64,000 nt of DNA from Catellatospora sp. IY07-71 (GCF_018326265.1 NZ_AP023360.1:4621501-4685500), one strand, 5' to 3'. Positions 22,007-33,337 are shown, counted from the stretch's first letter. Numbers and translations are program-made. The notes: generated by a model from the letters alone, not told the origin.

Positions 22007-22213
22007 ATGCTGTTTGACAGGATCATGCGCAGGGCCCGGCGGGGCGAGAGCGAGCACCGGCCGGACGGGGTGGCGGCCGCCGCTCCGGATCCGGGCGAGC
22101 TGCCCGACGCCGACGCGATCGCGCGGTTCAACGCCGCGACGGCCTGGGCGCGCGCGGACACGCGCCTGCTCACCCTGCTCGTCGACGGGCTGCGCCGCGA
22201 GCAGTCGCCGTGA
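22007..22213 (+). CDS. Small hypothetical protein, divergent from XRE regulator
   Basis: This is a 68-residue, highly charged protein (MLFDRIMRRARRGESEHRP, then acidic and helical, ending LLVDGLRREQSP). It has no membrane segment and I recognise no family. ATG 22007 is used; ATG 22022 is an alternative. Its stop overlaps the next gene's GTG by GTGA, which supports it being real. Possible partner or target of the divergent XRE/TPR regulator (inference from position). Confidence 0.55.
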   Translation: MLFDRIMRRARRGESEHRPDGVAAAAPDPGELPDADAIARFNAATAWARADTRLLTLLVDGLRREQSP

Positions 22214-22434
22214 CCGCGCCGCGGAACGAGCCGCTGTGGTTCGTCGCCGACGGCAGCAGGGTGGTGCTCGGCAGCGAGGTGCGGCTCGACGACGGTCCCG
22301 GCGTGTACGGCGTCGTCGTGGGCGTCGACCCGGGCCACGGCATGCCGGTGGTCGAGGTGCGGACCGGGCCGCAGGCGGGGCAGGTGCGCCGGCTCTGGCC
22401 AGGCCGGATACCGGGGCTGCGCGCAGCCGCCTGA
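22210..22434 (+). CDS. Small hypothetical beta-rich protein
   Basis: This is a 74-residue protein with a beta-rich pattern like an SH3-type barrel (LWFVADGSRVVLGSEVRLDD, GVYGVVVGVDPGHGMPVVEV, GQVRRLWPGRI). It has no signal peptide or cysteines. The GTG start overlaps the preceding stop (GTGA), so it is co-translated with the 68-residue protein. I do not recognise the family. The region 22435-22597 after it has no gene. Confidence 0.6.
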   Translation: MTAPRNEPLWFVADGSRVVLGSEVRLDDGPGVYGVVVGVDPGHGMPVVEVRTGPQAGQVRRLWPGRIPGLRAAA

Positions 22435-22597
22435 CCGGGTCCTCGGTAAGCTGCCGCAGCGGAGTTCCGTCGCCGGTACAGGTGGGTACCTGCGGAATGC
22501 ATAAGTTGTGCAACCCGCCTTGCCGCAGGCATGATCGGCGTGCGTTGCCCGACCGACGCGTTCGACCCCCACCTGCGGCGCGGGAAGTAGGACATCC

Positions 22598-23790
22598 ATG
22601 TTCACCGCTGCACCTGTGCCGGCGCAGCCGCGCGTCCCAGCGCGGCTGACCCGGCTGCGGGTGCTGCTCGTCGAGGACGACGAGGGCGACGCGTTCCTGG
22701 TCGAGGAGCTGCTGCGGGAGCAGGACGCGGCGATCCAGCTGACCATCGTGCGCAGCCTGCGCGAGGCGCGCCCGCTGCTGTCCGAGGTCGACTGCATCCT
22801 GCTGGACCTCGGCCTGCCCGACGCGCAGGGCATCGACGGCCTGCGCCGGGTGCTGGCCGAGGCGCCGGGCACCGCGGTCTGCGTGCTCACCGGCCAGCAG
22901 GACACTCACGTCGGCATCGGCGCGGTCGGTGAGGGCGCCCAGGACTACCTGGTCAAGGGCCAGGTCGACGGCGCGCTGCTGGAGCGCTCGGTGCAGTACG
23001 CCGTGGAGCGCAAGTACGCCGAGGAGAACGCGCGGCGGCTGCGCGAGGTGGAGCTGCGCCAGGCCGAGTCGGCCCGGCTGGAGCGCGGCCTGCTGCCGCA
23101 GCCGCTGATGACCACCGACGAGCTGGCGGTGCACACCTTCTACCGGCCCGGCCGTTACGAGGCTCTGCTCGGCGGCGACTTCTTCGACGTGGTGCAGACC
23201 TGCCCCGAGACGGTGTACGCCATGATCGGCGACGTCAGCGGGCACGACGTCGACGGCGCCGCGCTCGGCGTCGAGCTGCGCGTGGCCTGGCGGGCGCTGA
23301 CCCTGGCCGGGGTGCCGCAGGAGCAGACGCTCGCCGCGATGGAGCAGGTGCTCTCCAGCGAGCGCAGCCATCCCAGCACCTTCGCGACGATGGCGGTGCT
23401 GCGCATCGACGTCGCCGCCGGGCGGGCCTCGTGCTGGCTGGCCGGGCATCCACCGCCGCTGCTGCTGCGCGACGGCCGAGTGACGGAGGTCGACGCGCCG
23501 TACGGGCTGCTGCTGGGCCTGGGCGACGCGCCGCGGGAGCGCGCCGAGGTGGACCTGGGCCCGGAGTGGTCGCTGCTGCTCTACACGGACGGCCTGGTCG
23601 AGGGCCGGGTGGGCGACGGCACCGCGCGGCTCACCGACGACGGCCTGACCCGCCTGTGCACCGCCCGGCTGGCCCGCGGGCAGGAGATGGAGCGGCTGCC
23701 GGCGAGCCTCGTCGAGGAGGCGGAGACGCTCAACGGCGGAGCCCTGGCCGACGACGTGGCGATCGTCCTGCTCAGTAAGGAAGCGAACCG

Positions 23791-23794
<4 letters not shown>
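22598..23794 (+). CDS. Response regulator receiver fused to SpoIIE-type PP2C phosphatase
   Basis: This is a 398-residue protein. A receiver domain occupies residues 15-140 (LLVEDDEGDAF, phosphoacceptor D70 in LLDLGLPDAQG, conserved K in YLVKGQ). A coiled-coil linker follows (EENARRLREVELRQAESARL). The SpoIIE phosphatase occupies about 175-395 (GGDFFDVV, IGDVSGHDVDGA, LYTDGLVEGR, ALADDVAIVLL), with the metal-binding Asp residues present. Such RsbU/RssB-like proteins dephosphorylate anti-sigma antagonists or act in phosphorelays. The stop overlaps the kinase start (GTGA). Confidence 0.93.
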
Positions 23795-25400
<1,606 letters not shown>

Positions 25401-25404
<4 letters not shown>

Positions 25405-25850
25405 TGGCCGAGGACACCGACCGCCCGATCACGGTGCTGCTGGTCGAGGACGACCCGGGCGACGTGCTCATGACGCGTGAGGCGTTCGAGGAGTACAAGA
25501 TGCGCAACACGCTCCACGTCGTCAGCGACGGGGTCGAGGCGCTGGCCTACCTGCGCCGCGAGGGCGAGTTCGCCGACGCCGTCATGCCGGACCTGATCCT
25601 GCTCGACCTGAACCTGCCCCGCCGCGACGGCCGGCAGGTGCTCGCCGAGATCAAGAACGACCCGGAGCTGTGCCGCATCCCGGTGGTCGTGCTCACCACC
25701 TCGCAGGCCGAGGAGGACGTGCTGCGCAGCTACCAGCTGCACGCCAACGCGTACGTGGCCAAGCCGGTGGACTTCGAGCGCTTCATCTCGGTGGTCAAGC
25801 AGATCGACGACTTCTTCGTCAGCGTGGTGCGCCTGCCCAGCCGCCGCTGA
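25401..25850 (+). CDS. Rcp1-like single-domain response regulator
   Basis: This 149-residue protein is a receiver domain with no output domain. Acidic pocket VEDDPGD, phosphoacceptor D69 in [11 protein letters not shown], switch Thr in [10 protein letters not shown] and conserved Lys in YVAKPVDFE are present. The [12 protein letters not shown] and [12 protein letters not shown] stretches are typical of Rcp1-type regulators paired with phytochrome-like kinases. The start overlaps the kinase stop, so phosphotransfer from the kinase at 23791 is the obvious role. The output is presumably a partner protein, perhaps the REC-SpoIIE protein of the same operon. Confidence 0.94.
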
Positions 25851-25874
25851 CGGCCGCGGCAGGCGCACCCGGCC

Positions 25875-28073
25875 TCACGGCGTGGGGCCCCTGCCGAACA
25901 CCAGCCGGTTGCTGCTGGGCTTGCTGAACTGGGTGTTCGGCTTGCCCTTCATGGCGTCGCGCATGGCGTACTGCACCGCCGGGTTGATCACCCGGTGCGA
26001 CATCTTGTGCGTGCTCACCTGCGCCCAGTCGGGGTCGGTCTGGAAGCCGCTGATCGCCAGCAGCTTGGTGGTGATGGTCAGCGTCACCGACTTGGAGTCG
26101 TCGGTGGTGCCCGTCTTGCCGGCGATCCACTTGCCGATGATCTCCTTGGAGTCCCGGGCCGTGGTGCCGTTGCAGCGGCCGTAGAGCGACTGGTCGCCCA
26201 GCGGGCAGCGGGCCGCGTCGATCGCGGCGCGGGCCACGTCCACGGGCAGGTTCTGCTTGCACCGCGGGTTGCCCGCGGCCACCTGGACGCCGTGCCGGTC
26301 CGTGATCTTCTCGACCGGGATCGGCTCGCAGTACACGCCGTCGGCGGCCAGCGTCGCGAACGCGTTGGCGATCTGCAGCGGCGTGTGGTCGGAGGCGCCG
26401 AGGGTGAACGGGCCCCACAGCTCGGGGCGCTCGTTGGCCCAGTACGCGTCGTCCAGCGTGGTGCGCGGGTTGTCGTAGAAGGTCAGGCCCATGCGCTTAG
26501 CGGTGTCGATCACCCGGGCGCCGCCGACCCGCTCGAACAGCGGCACGAAGTACGTGTTGACGGAGTTGCCGAAGCCGGTCCACATGTTCTGGCTGCCCCA
26601 GCTGCGCCCGCCCGAGTTCGTCGGGCACCAGTGGCCCCCGCAGCTCGGGCTGCCGGTGATTCGGGTGCGGGACACGTACGGCGCCCGCGTGTTGATGTTG
26701 TAGTTCAGCGGGTAGCCCTTTTCCAGGGCCGACACCAGCGTGAAGATCTTCATGACCGAGCCGGCCTGGTAGCCGCCCAGGTCCGGTCCGCCGGACAGGA
26801 GCGGGTTGGTCGTGTTCGGGTAGGTGCCGCGGATGCCGCGCCTGGCCAGCGCCGGGTTGGAGTGCTTGCCGTTGGCCGGCTTGGTCTTGCTGTCCAGCCG
26901 GAAGTTGCGGTTGGTGGCCAGGCCGCGCACCTTGCCGGAGCCGGGCTCGACCGCGGCCAGCATGACCGCGTCGGACTTCCACTTCCACTTGCCGCCGTCG
27001 AGGTCGGGATTGCGGTTGAGGGAGCGGTCGATGCTGCGGTCCATCGCCGACTGCGTGGTCGGGTCCAGCGAGCTGACGATGCGGTAGCCGCCGGACTTGA
27101 GCTGGCGCTCCCGCTCGTACGGCGTCGTGCCGAACGCGTCCTGCTCGTTCCACCAGCGCTGGAAGAAGTCGCAGAAGAAGCCCCACTTGATGTTGGACGC
27201 CTGCACGCAGCCGTTCGGGGTGCTGGCGCCGACGACCTTCAGCTCCTCGGCCTTGGCCGCCGCGGCCTGCTCCAGGGTGAGCGCCTTGGTCTGCACCATC
27301 TCGTCCAGCACGTAGTCGCGCCGGGACACGGCCAGGTCCTTGCCGCGCAGGCTCTGCGCGTCGAAGTCGCCGGGGAACTTCACCAGGGCCGCGATGAACG
27401 CGGCCTCGGCAGTGGTCAGGTCCTTGGGCTCCTTGTCGAAGTACACCTTCGCGGCGGCGAAGATGCCGTAGGCGCGGTTGCCGAAGTAGGCCGTGTTCAG
27501 GTAGCCCTCGAGGATGTCGTCCTTGGACAGCTTCTCCTCGATGGCAAGGGCGTACCGCATCTCCCGGATCTTGCGCCAGGCGGTGTCCTCGGTGGCGTCC
27601 ACGACCTCCTGCGCGGTGGTGGCCGAGTACGAGATGGTGAGCCGTACGTACTGCATGGTCAGGGTGGAGGCGCCCTGCTCGACGGTGCCGGCGCGCTTGT
27701 TGGCGATGAACGCCCGCGCGATGCCCTTCACGTCGACGCCGATGTGCTTGTAGAAGTTCTGGTCCTCGGCGGCCAGCACGGCCTGCCGCACCACGGGCGG
27801 CACCTGCTCCAGCGGGATGTCGCGCCGGTTCTCGTCGTACATCGTGGCGAGCAGGGTGGTGCCGTTGTTCGCGTAGACGTAACTGAGCTGCGGCGAGGTG
27901 TTGATCATCAGCTCATCGGGTAGCTCGCCCAGCTCGTAGCCGCCGATCTGGGCGGCGAAGCCGGTCAGCGCCAGACCGGGGAACGCGGCCGCGGCCACGA
28001 TGACCCCGGCGAGCACGCCGCACAGCAGCATGGCGGAGATGTCGATAAGAATCCTGCGAATGCGTACACGCAT
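25875..28073 (-). CDS. Bifunctional class A penicillin-binding protein (PBP1-like)
   Basis: This is a 732-residue protein. A signal anchor lies at about 10-45. The GT51 transglycosylase has AAEDQNFYKHIGVD, GASTLTMQYVR and KLSKDDILEGYLNTAYFGN. The transpeptidase has SxxK in AGSVMKIF (near residue 438), SxN in GNSVNTYF, and AGKTGTT (near residue 650). It polymerises lipid II and cross-links peptidoglycan outside the membrane. Several Cys in the transpeptidase domain (SPSCGGHWCPTNSGG, PRCKQN, ARCPLG, GRCNGT) may form disulfides. ATG 28073 is preferred, giving MRVRIRRILIDIS; GTG 28094 is in frame. It is monocistronic on the minus strand. Confidence 0.95.
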   Translation of the reverse strand: MRVRIRRILIDISAMLLCGVLAGVIVAAAAFPGLALTGFAAQIGGYELGELPDELMINTSPQLSYVYANNGTTLLATMYDENRRDIPLEQVPPVVRQAVLAAEDQNFYKHIGVDVKGIARAFIANKRAGTVEQGASTLTMQYVRLTISYSATTAQEVVDATEDTAWRKIREMRYALAIEEKLSKDDILEGYLNTAYFGNRAYGIFAAAKVYFDKEPKDLTTAEAAFIAALVKFPGDFDAQSLRGKDLAVSRRDYVLDEMVQTKALTLEQAAAAKAEELKVVGASTPNGCVQASNIKWGFFCDFFQRWWNEQDAFGTTPYERERQLKSGGYRIVSSLDPTTQSAMDRSIDRSLNRNPDLDGGKWKWKSDAVMLAAVEPGSGKVRGLATNRNFRLDSKTKPANGKHSNPALARRGIRGTYPNTTNPLLSGGPDLGGYQAGSVMKIFTLVSALEKGYPLNYNINTRAPYVSRTRITGSPSCGGHWCPTNSGGRSWGSQNMWTGFGNSVNTYFVPLFERVGGARVIDTAKRMGLTFYDNPRTTLDDAYWANERPELWGPFTLGASDHTPLQIANAFATLAADGVYCEPIPVEKITDRHGVQVAAGNPRCKQNLPVDVARAAIDAARCPLGDQSLYGRCNGTTARDSKEIIGKWIAGKTGTTDDSKSVTLTITTKLLAISGFQTDPDWAQVSTHKMSHRVINPAVQYAMRDAMKGKPNTQFSKPSSNRLVFGRGPTP

Positions 28074-28187
28074 GCGGCCACCGCCTCGGATCACGTGCTG
28101 GGCTCAAGGGTCGCACACGCGCACGACAATTCCTTGCGCCGCGAAACAACGTGGTGACCACCCTGCAACGTCGGCGTGGCGAGATCT

Positions 28188-29177
28188 TCAGTTGATCTGC
28201 CCGGCGCTGTCAAGTACCCGTCCGGAGTGGATCCCCGGTGGGCGGATCGGGCCAGGTAGCAGCCGTTTGACGAGCTGGTCGGCGGCGATCGCCACGGCCA
28301 GGCCCGCCGCGGCGTCCGCCGTGTAGTGGTAGCGGGTGTAGACCACCGAGACGGTGAGCCCGACCGTGGGCAGCAGCAGCCACCGGAAGGCGGCACGTCT
28401 CTGGATGCGGCGCACCGCCAGGCAGACCGCCCAGGCCCCGGCGACGTGCGCGGACGGGAAGCAGGTGCCCACCGGGTCGGCGTGCGCCATGAGGAACTCC
28501 TGCGCGGGCGCGAGGACATACCCCTGGAGCGCGGGCGGATCCAGCTGCTCGGCGAGCGAGTGGACCGGGCCGCGGACCGGCAGCAGTGCGAATCCGAGGT
28601 AGCAGGTGTACACGGCCGCGCCGACCGTGGTGACCAGCCGCGCCAGGTCGTCCAGCCGGCGGCGCACCAGCAGCAGCACCGGCGGCACCACGATGTACAG
28701 GTAGTAGCTGACGTAGCAGACGTAGAACAGCTCGGTGAGCGGCCGCGACGCGAACGTGCCGAGCCAGTCGGCGGGGTGGGCGCCCCACAGCGCGGTCTCG
28801 AACCGGTTCATCGCGTCGTCCAGATAGCGCCCGTGCAGGGACAGGACCGTGCCGCCGGTCATCGTGTACAGCAGCGGCGCGAGCACGAGCGGATACGTCA
28901 GCCGCAGGGCTGTCAGCACCCGGTCGTGCGGTCGGCGGTGATACGCGGCGAGCAGCCCCGCGACCGCCGCCGCCGTGGCCGCGTACGCGACCAGATACAG
29001 CCCCCAGCCGGCCACCACGTCATGACCGGCCGTGACCACCAGCGCCGCAGCGGCGAGGTAGCCGAACATGATGACGTCGAGCGCCCGCAGGGCCGCCCCC
29101 GGAGCGACCGACCCGCCCGTGGCCTTTCGATCCCGGGGCCGCCCCGCGGGCCGGTCCGCGTCGGGAATGACGTGCAC
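28188..29177 (-). CDS. PAP2-superfamily integral membrane phosphatase/transferase
   Basis: This is a protein of about 329 residues with about seven hydrophobic segments. The PAP2 active site is spread over CFPSAHVAGAWA (P-S-A-H) and YTRYHYTADAAAG (R-Y-H-x3-D). It resembles the inositolphosphotransferase/PAP2_3 group, which act on lipid phosphates at the outer membrane face. The start is uncertain: GTG 29177 (VHVIPDADRPAG) is given, TTG 29219 is the longest, and a later start near DVIMFGY would still keep all membrane segments. A repeat-family hairpin lies upstream at 29283-29344. Confidence 0.85.
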   Translation of the reverse strand: MHVIPDADRPAGRPRDRKATGGSVAPGAALRALDVIMFGYLAAAALVVTAGHDVVAGWGLYLVAYAATAAAVAGLLAAYHRRPHDRVLTALRLTYPLVLAPLLYTMTGGTVLSLHGRYLDDAMNRFETALWGAHPADWLGTFASRPLTELFYVCYVSYYLYIVVPPVLLLVRRRLDDLARLVTTVGAAVYTCYLGFALLPVRGPVHSLAEQLDPPALQGYVLAPAQEFLMAHADPVGTCFPSAHVAGAWAVCLAVRRIQRRAAFRWLLLPTVGLTVSVVYTRYHYTADAAAGLAVAIAADQLVKRLLPGPIRPPGIHSGRVLDSAGQIN

Positions 29178-29282
29178 CTGACGAACAGTACCCGCTAACC
29201 GACGCGCCAAACGACGCAATATGTGGCACCGAACGGGACGGCGAGGGCGATTCCGCCCAAGTTGTCGGCGCCGCCGCTAGGC

Positions 29283-29344
29283 AGATCGCCGTCTCGTGTC
29301 CAAAGCGGGGTCCGGCCGCAGGTTTGGACACGAGACGGCGATCT
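29283..29344. repeat. Inverted repeat family, copy 2 (3' of X-Pro dipeptidyl-peptidase)
   Basis: This is the best-preserved copy: a perfect 22-bp stem. The left arm AGATCGCCGTCTCGTGTCC plus AAA (29283-29304) pairs with 29323-29344 around an 18-nt GC-rich loop. Its edge is 8 nt beyond the stop of the minus-strand peptidase gene (29353). No T-tract is present on either strand. Confidence 0.9.
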
Positions 29345-29352
29345 TGCCGCCG

Positions 29353-31269
29353 TTACTGGAACCGGGTGCCCGCGAGGGGGCTGACGGTGCCGTCGTAGAT
29401 CACGGACGGCGTTTCCGCGGTGAGGGCCGACGGGGCCGCCAGTGCGCCGGCGGGGGCGATCGGCAGCTTCAGCACGCTGCCGGCCAGGTCGACGGTGACC
29501 GTGGCCCCGGTCGAGTGCGCCGTGACGAACTCCGGGTCGGTGAGCGTCAGCACCAGGCCGAGGCGCTGCCCGGCCGGGATGACCTGGTCGATCGGGCGCA
29601 GCTTCCACGTGATCGTGTAGTAGGTGCTGGTGTTCATCGGGTTGGTGGCGGTCAGCGAGTCCCGGTGCTGCCCGTCCATCCAGCCCCGCGAAAGCACCTG
29701 GTACGCGGCGCTGGACACCACCTTCGCGGTGTCCTTGTAGCAGGCGTCGTCGGTGCTCGACGACGAGCCCCAGCACGACTGGGTGGTCAGCGTGCTGATG
29801 CCCTCACCAGAGCTGCGGTAGTTGACCCGGGTCGCGGTGCCGTACGCGACGAGCTTGGCGGTCAGCGTGGTCGTCGCCTTGCTCGACCGCACTCGCAGCG
29901 TGATCGTCGGCGTGCCGGAGATGCGCAGGTCCGAGGTGAGCACGGGCGTCTGGTACACCTTGCGCCCGGTGCGCGCCGTGGTCGGCGAGCTGACTGCGTT
30001 GGCCTCGCTCAGCGATGGCGCGTCGGTCAGCGACAGGCTGCCCGATCCGGCCCCGGAGGAGGCCAGCGTGCCCGGGTTGCCGGTGCCCTGCAGCACGTAG
30101 TTCGCCGTGGCGGTGCCCGACGGCGGCCACAGGGTGCTGGTCTGCCACACGTCCGCGGCCCGCTCCACGTCGGCCATCGGCTCGCCCATGATGCCGTTGT
30201 CGATGCCCAGCAGCCAGTAGTCGAACCAGCGGTGCAGGGTGGACACCCAGGTCGCGCGCCGGAAGTCGAACGGGTCGACGTGGCCCTCCTGGGCCAGCCA
30301 GATCTTGCGCGGCACGTTGTTGGCGGCCAGCGCGTCCCACCACTGCCCGAAGTGGACGCCCTGCACGTTGAGGTCGTTCTGGCCGTGCACCACGAACACG
30401 CTCGCGCGTACCGACGCGGCCGCAGGGACGAAGTTGCGCGCGGCCCAGAACGAGTTGTAGTTGCCGGTGCTCGCGGCGTGCCCGCTGCTCAGCGCGCTCG
30501 CCACGGCTGAGCAGGTGCCCGACGGGCGGCTGTTGACCAGCGAGTGCAGGCTCGGCACCGAGCTGACCCTCGGGTTCACCATGCCGTTGGCCCGGTTGTA
30601 GTCGTACCAGCTGGAGATGGCCCCGATCGGCACGATGGTGGCCAGGCCCGGCACCCCGGTCGCGGCCACCCCGTTGGCGACCGTGCCGTCCCACGACTTG
30701 CCGATCATGCCGACCTTGCCGGTGCTCCAGCCCGTCGCGCTGACCACGGCCCCGGCGGCGTTGCGGCCGGTGACACGGCCGTTCAGCCAGTCGATGACGG
30801 CCTTGGCGCCCTGCACCTCCGCGGTGCCGCCGACGTCCTCGCAGCCCGTCGAGCGGCTGGTGCCGGACAGGTCGGCGGCGATGAAGGCGTAGCCGCGTGG
30901 CACGAAGTAGTTGTCGTAGTACAGCGGGAACTTGCTGACCGTGCCGTCGGCCGCGTACACCTTCTTCTCGGACTCGTTGCCGCGCCCGCAGCACTGGTAG
31001 TAGGGCGAGGCGTCCATGATGACGGGCACCTTGACCCCGGCTGCGACAGCCTCGCGGGGGCGGATGACGTCCGCGACGATCTTGTCACGGATGCCGTCGC
31101 CGTCGTTGTCGAGCGGCGACTCGACGTAGACGGTCTCGCGGATCGCGGTGGCGTAGTCGTAGATCGGGTCGCTGAGCAGCGCGACGGGGGCGGCGTTGGC
31201 GGGTGTCGCCAGCACGGTGGTGCCGAGCAGGGCGAGCACGCACAGCAGGGGTATGCGACGCATCGGCAT
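29353..31269 (-). CDS. Secreted X-Pro dipeptidyl-peptidase (S15, CocE/NonD family)
   Basis: This is a 638-residue protein. A Sec signal peptide occupies residues 1-26 (MPMRRIPLLCVLALLGTTVL, cleavage likely after ANA-A). The alpha/beta-hydrolase core has nucleophile S192 in GKSWDGTVA, an acid in GQNDLNVQ and His in EGHVDPFD. The C-terminal jelly-roll (X-Pro dipeptidyl-peptidase C-terminal domain) starts near residue 370. CCGRGNESEKK is typical of actinomycete Xaa-Pro dipeptidyl-peptidases. It probably trims X-Pro dipeptides from peptides outside the cell. ATG 31269 and ATG 31263 are both possible; neither has a strong RBS. Flanked on both sides by repeat-family hairpins. Confidence 0.92.
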   Translation of the reverse strand: MPMRRIPLLCVLALLGTTVLATPANAAPVALLSDPIYDYATAIRETVYVESPLDNDGDGIRDKIVADVIRPREAVAAGVKVPVIMDASPYYQCCGRGNESEKKVYAADGTVSKFPLYYDNYFVPRGYAFIAADLSGTSRSTGCEDVGGTAEVQGAKAVIDWLNGRVTGRNAAGAVVSATGWSTGKVGMIGKSWDGTVANGVAATGVPGLATIVPIGAISSWYDYNRANGMVNPRVSSVPSLHSLVNSRPSGTCSAVASALSSGHAASTGNYNSFWAARNFVPAAASVRASVFVVHGQNDLNVQGVHFGQWWDALAANNVPRKIWLAQEGHVDPFDFRRATWVSTLHRWFDYWLLGIDNGIMGEPMADVERAADVWQTSTLWPPSGTATANYVLQGTGNPGTLASSGAGSGSLSLTDAPSLSEANAVSSPTTARTGRKVYQTPVLTSDLRISGTPTITLRVRSSKATTTLTAKLVAYGTATRVNYRSSGEGISTLTTQSCWGSSSSTDDACYKDTAKVVSSAAYQVLSRGWMDGQHRDSLTATNPMNTSTYYTITWKLRPIDQVIPAGQRLGLVLTLTDPEFVTAHSTGATVTVDLAGSVLKLPIAPAGALAAPSALTAETPSVIYDGTVSPLAGTRFQ

Positions 31270-31318
31270 ATGCTTTCATCGCCATACGTCGCTGTCTACG
31301 GCCGCGCTGGTGGTCGTT

Positions 31319-31379
31319 GATCGCTAGTTCGTGTCAGAAAGTGCGGTCAGGCCTCATTTCTTGACACGAAGTAGCGATC
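31319..31379. repeat. Inverted repeat family, copy 3 (3' of ABC exporter operon)
   Basis: GATCGCTAGTTCGTGTCA plus GAAA (31319-31340) pairs with 31357-31379, whose reverse complement begins GATCGCTACTTCGTGTCA. There is one mismatch and one bulged base around a 16-nt loop. It lies 62 nt beyond the stop of the minus-strand ABC gene (31441) and 50 nt upstream of the peptidase start at 31269. The rest of 31270-31440 is a GC-rich spacer with a short GGCGC run. Confidence 0.85.
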
Positions 31380-31440
31380 TTCGGCGCGGCGCGGCGCGGC
31401 GGGGTGCGGCCCGCGGGGCACCAGCTGGGCCGCCGACCGG

Positions 31441-33237
31441 CTACCCGGCGCGGCGGCCCGACCAGGCCTGCCACAGCTCGGCGTACCGGCCGCCGGGGGT
31501 TGCGCGCAGCTCGTCGTGGGTGCCGCTCTCGACGATGCGGCCGCCTTCCATGACCACCACCTGGTCGGCGAGCGCGGCCTGGGTGAGCCGGTGGGCGACC
31601 AGCAGGCCGGTGCGCCCGTCCAGCGCGGCCGCGACCGATGCCTCCAGCACCCGCGCCCCGGCGCTGCCCGCCTCGGCGGTGGCCTCGTCGAGCACCGCCA
31701 CCGCCGGATCGGCCAGCACCAGCCGGGCCAGGGCGAGCTGCTGGGCCTGCGCGGCGGTGAGCCGGTGCCCACCCTCGCCGACCACGGTGGACAGCCCTTC
31801 CGGCAGCGCCTGCACCCACTCGGCCGCGCCGACCCGGGCCAGCGCGGCGAGCAACTGCTCGTCAGTGGCGGCGGGCTCGGCCAGGCGCAGGTCCTCGGCG
31901 AGGGTGCCCGCGAAGACGTGCACCTCCTGCGTGATCAGCGCGACCGCGCGGCGGCCGGCCGGGTCCAGGTCGTCCAGGCCCACGCCGCCGATCCGGATGC
32001 GTCCGGCGGTCGGCTCGTGTACGCCTGCGACCAGTCCGGCCAGGGTGCTCTTGCCCGCGCCGCTGGCGCCGACCAGCGCCACCCGCCGCCCGGCGGGCAC
32101 CGTGATGCTCACGTCGTGCAGCACCGGCCGGTCCGCGTCGTACGCGTGGGTGACCCCGTCGGCGTGCAGCGACGCGTCGGCGGGGGAGCGCGGCGCGGGC
32201 GGCGCGGCGGGTTCGGGCAGCTCGGCGACGCCGACCAGGCGCGCCAGCGCGGCGTACGCGGCCTGCACGTCGTCGATCAGCCCCAGCGCGGTGTTGATCG
32301 GCGTGAACAGGTGGTGGAAGTACAGCGCCGCCGCGGTCGCCGTGCCGATGCTCACCTCACCGGCGCGCACCAGCAGGAAGCCGGTGACCAGCACCGCGCC
32401 CAGGCCGATGAACTCGGCCAGGTTGAGTCGGGCGTAGAAGCGGGTGACCAGGTTGACGCCGCGCATGGTCAGCTCCACGGCCTCCTGCGAGCGGCCGCTG
32501 ACCAGGTCGAGGTGCCGCTCGCGGCGGCGCAGCGCGCGCACGGTCGCGGCGCCGCCGATGGTCTCCAGCAGCTGCTGCTGCTGGGCGCCGACGGCGACCC
32601 GCTGGCGGGCGTACACCGGTAGCGCGCGGCCCGCGTACCAGCGCACGGTGTGCAGCTGCACCGGGACGGCCAGCAGTGCGGCCAGCAGCAGCCGCCAGTC
32701 AAGCACGCCCAGCCCGGCCAGGGTGAGCACGATGGCGAGCAGCGAACGGCCCAGCTCGGGCAGCCCGCTGCGGACGACGGACGCGACGGCACTGAGGTCG
32801 TTGCCGGCCCGGGAGGTCAGGTCGCCCGAACCGGCCCGCTCGACCCGCCCCAGCGGCAGCCGCAGCGCCCGGTCGAGGAACCGTTCCCGCAGCTCGGCCA
32901 GGGCACCCTCGCCGAGCCGCGCCACCAGCGTGAGGCCGTATGCGGTCAGCGCGCCGGACACCAGGGCGACGACGGCCAGCGCGACCACGGGCGTGGTCAG
33001 CACACCGGCCGGGCGGCCCTGGCTGACCAGGTCCACGAGATGGCCGAGCAGCGGCGCGACGGTCAGCCCGATCGCGGTCGCGGTCGTCAGCACCAGCAGC
33101 CCGGCCACGGCGAGCCCGCGGCGGGGTCGCAGCACGGCGCGCAGTGCGCGCAGGGTCTCCCGGCCGCCGGCGACCGGCAGCAGTTCCCGCTGCTCGGTCA
33201 CGGCGTCCTGCGGGAGGGTCACGCTCGGGGCGGTCAT
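31441..33237 (-). CDS. ABC half-exporter with degenerate signature motif
   Basis: This is a 598-residue fused TMD-NBD half transporter. About six hydrophobic segments occupy residues 45-310. Walker A is intact (GASGAGKST, near residue 390) and Walker B is intact (AVAVLDEATAE). The signature motif, normally LSGGQ, reads LTAAQ (LTAAQAQQLALARLV, near residue 492). Partner of the ABC half-exporter encoded 100 nt upstream, with which it would form one canonical and one dead ATP site. It is last in the iron-box operon starting at 37439, so siderophore export is the likely role (inference). ATG 33237 is chosen for its GAGGAG RBS; the frame stays open further upstream. Confidence 0.9.
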   Translation of the reverse strand: MTAPSVTLPQDAVTEQRELLPVAGGRETLRALRAVLRPRRGLAVAGLLVLTTATAIGLTVAPLLGHLVDLVSQGRPAGVLTTPVVALAVVALVSGALTAYGLTLVARLGEGALAELRERFLDRALRLPLGRVERAGSGDLTSRAGNDLSAVASVVRSGLPELGRSLLAIVLTLAGLGVLDWRLLLAALLAVPVQLHTVRWYAGRALPVYARQRVAVGAQQQQLLETIGGAATVRALRRRERHLDLVSGRSQEAVELTMRGVNLVTRFYARLNLAEFIGLGAVLVTGFLLVRAGEVSIGTATAAALYFHHLFTPINTALGLIDDVQAAYAALARLVGVAELPEPAAPPAPRSPADASLHADGVTHAYDADRPVLHDVSITVPAGRRVALVGASGAGKSTLAGLVAGVHEPTAGRIRIGGVGLDDLDPAGRRAVALITQEVHVFAGTLAEDLRLAEPAATDEQLLAALARVGAAEWVQALPEGLSTVVGEGGHRLTAAQAQQLALARLVLADPAVAVLDEATAEAGSAGARVLEASVAAALDGRTGLLVAHRLTQAALADQVVVMEGGRIVESGTHDELRATPGGRYAELWQAWSGRRAG

Positions 33238-33337
33238 GCCTGCTCCTCGGCTCGTTCGGGGCGCGTGCTCAGGCCCGTCGCGGGTCTGGCCGCGACGCGT
33301 GCGCCTGCCTGCGCCTCGGCCTGGTGGTGGCGCGTGC

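Noticed and set aside
18386-22213. 1275-codon plus-strand frame
   Set aside because: Shadow across the YeiH, S9 and XRE genes with no recognisable domain; only the last 68 codons are plausible.
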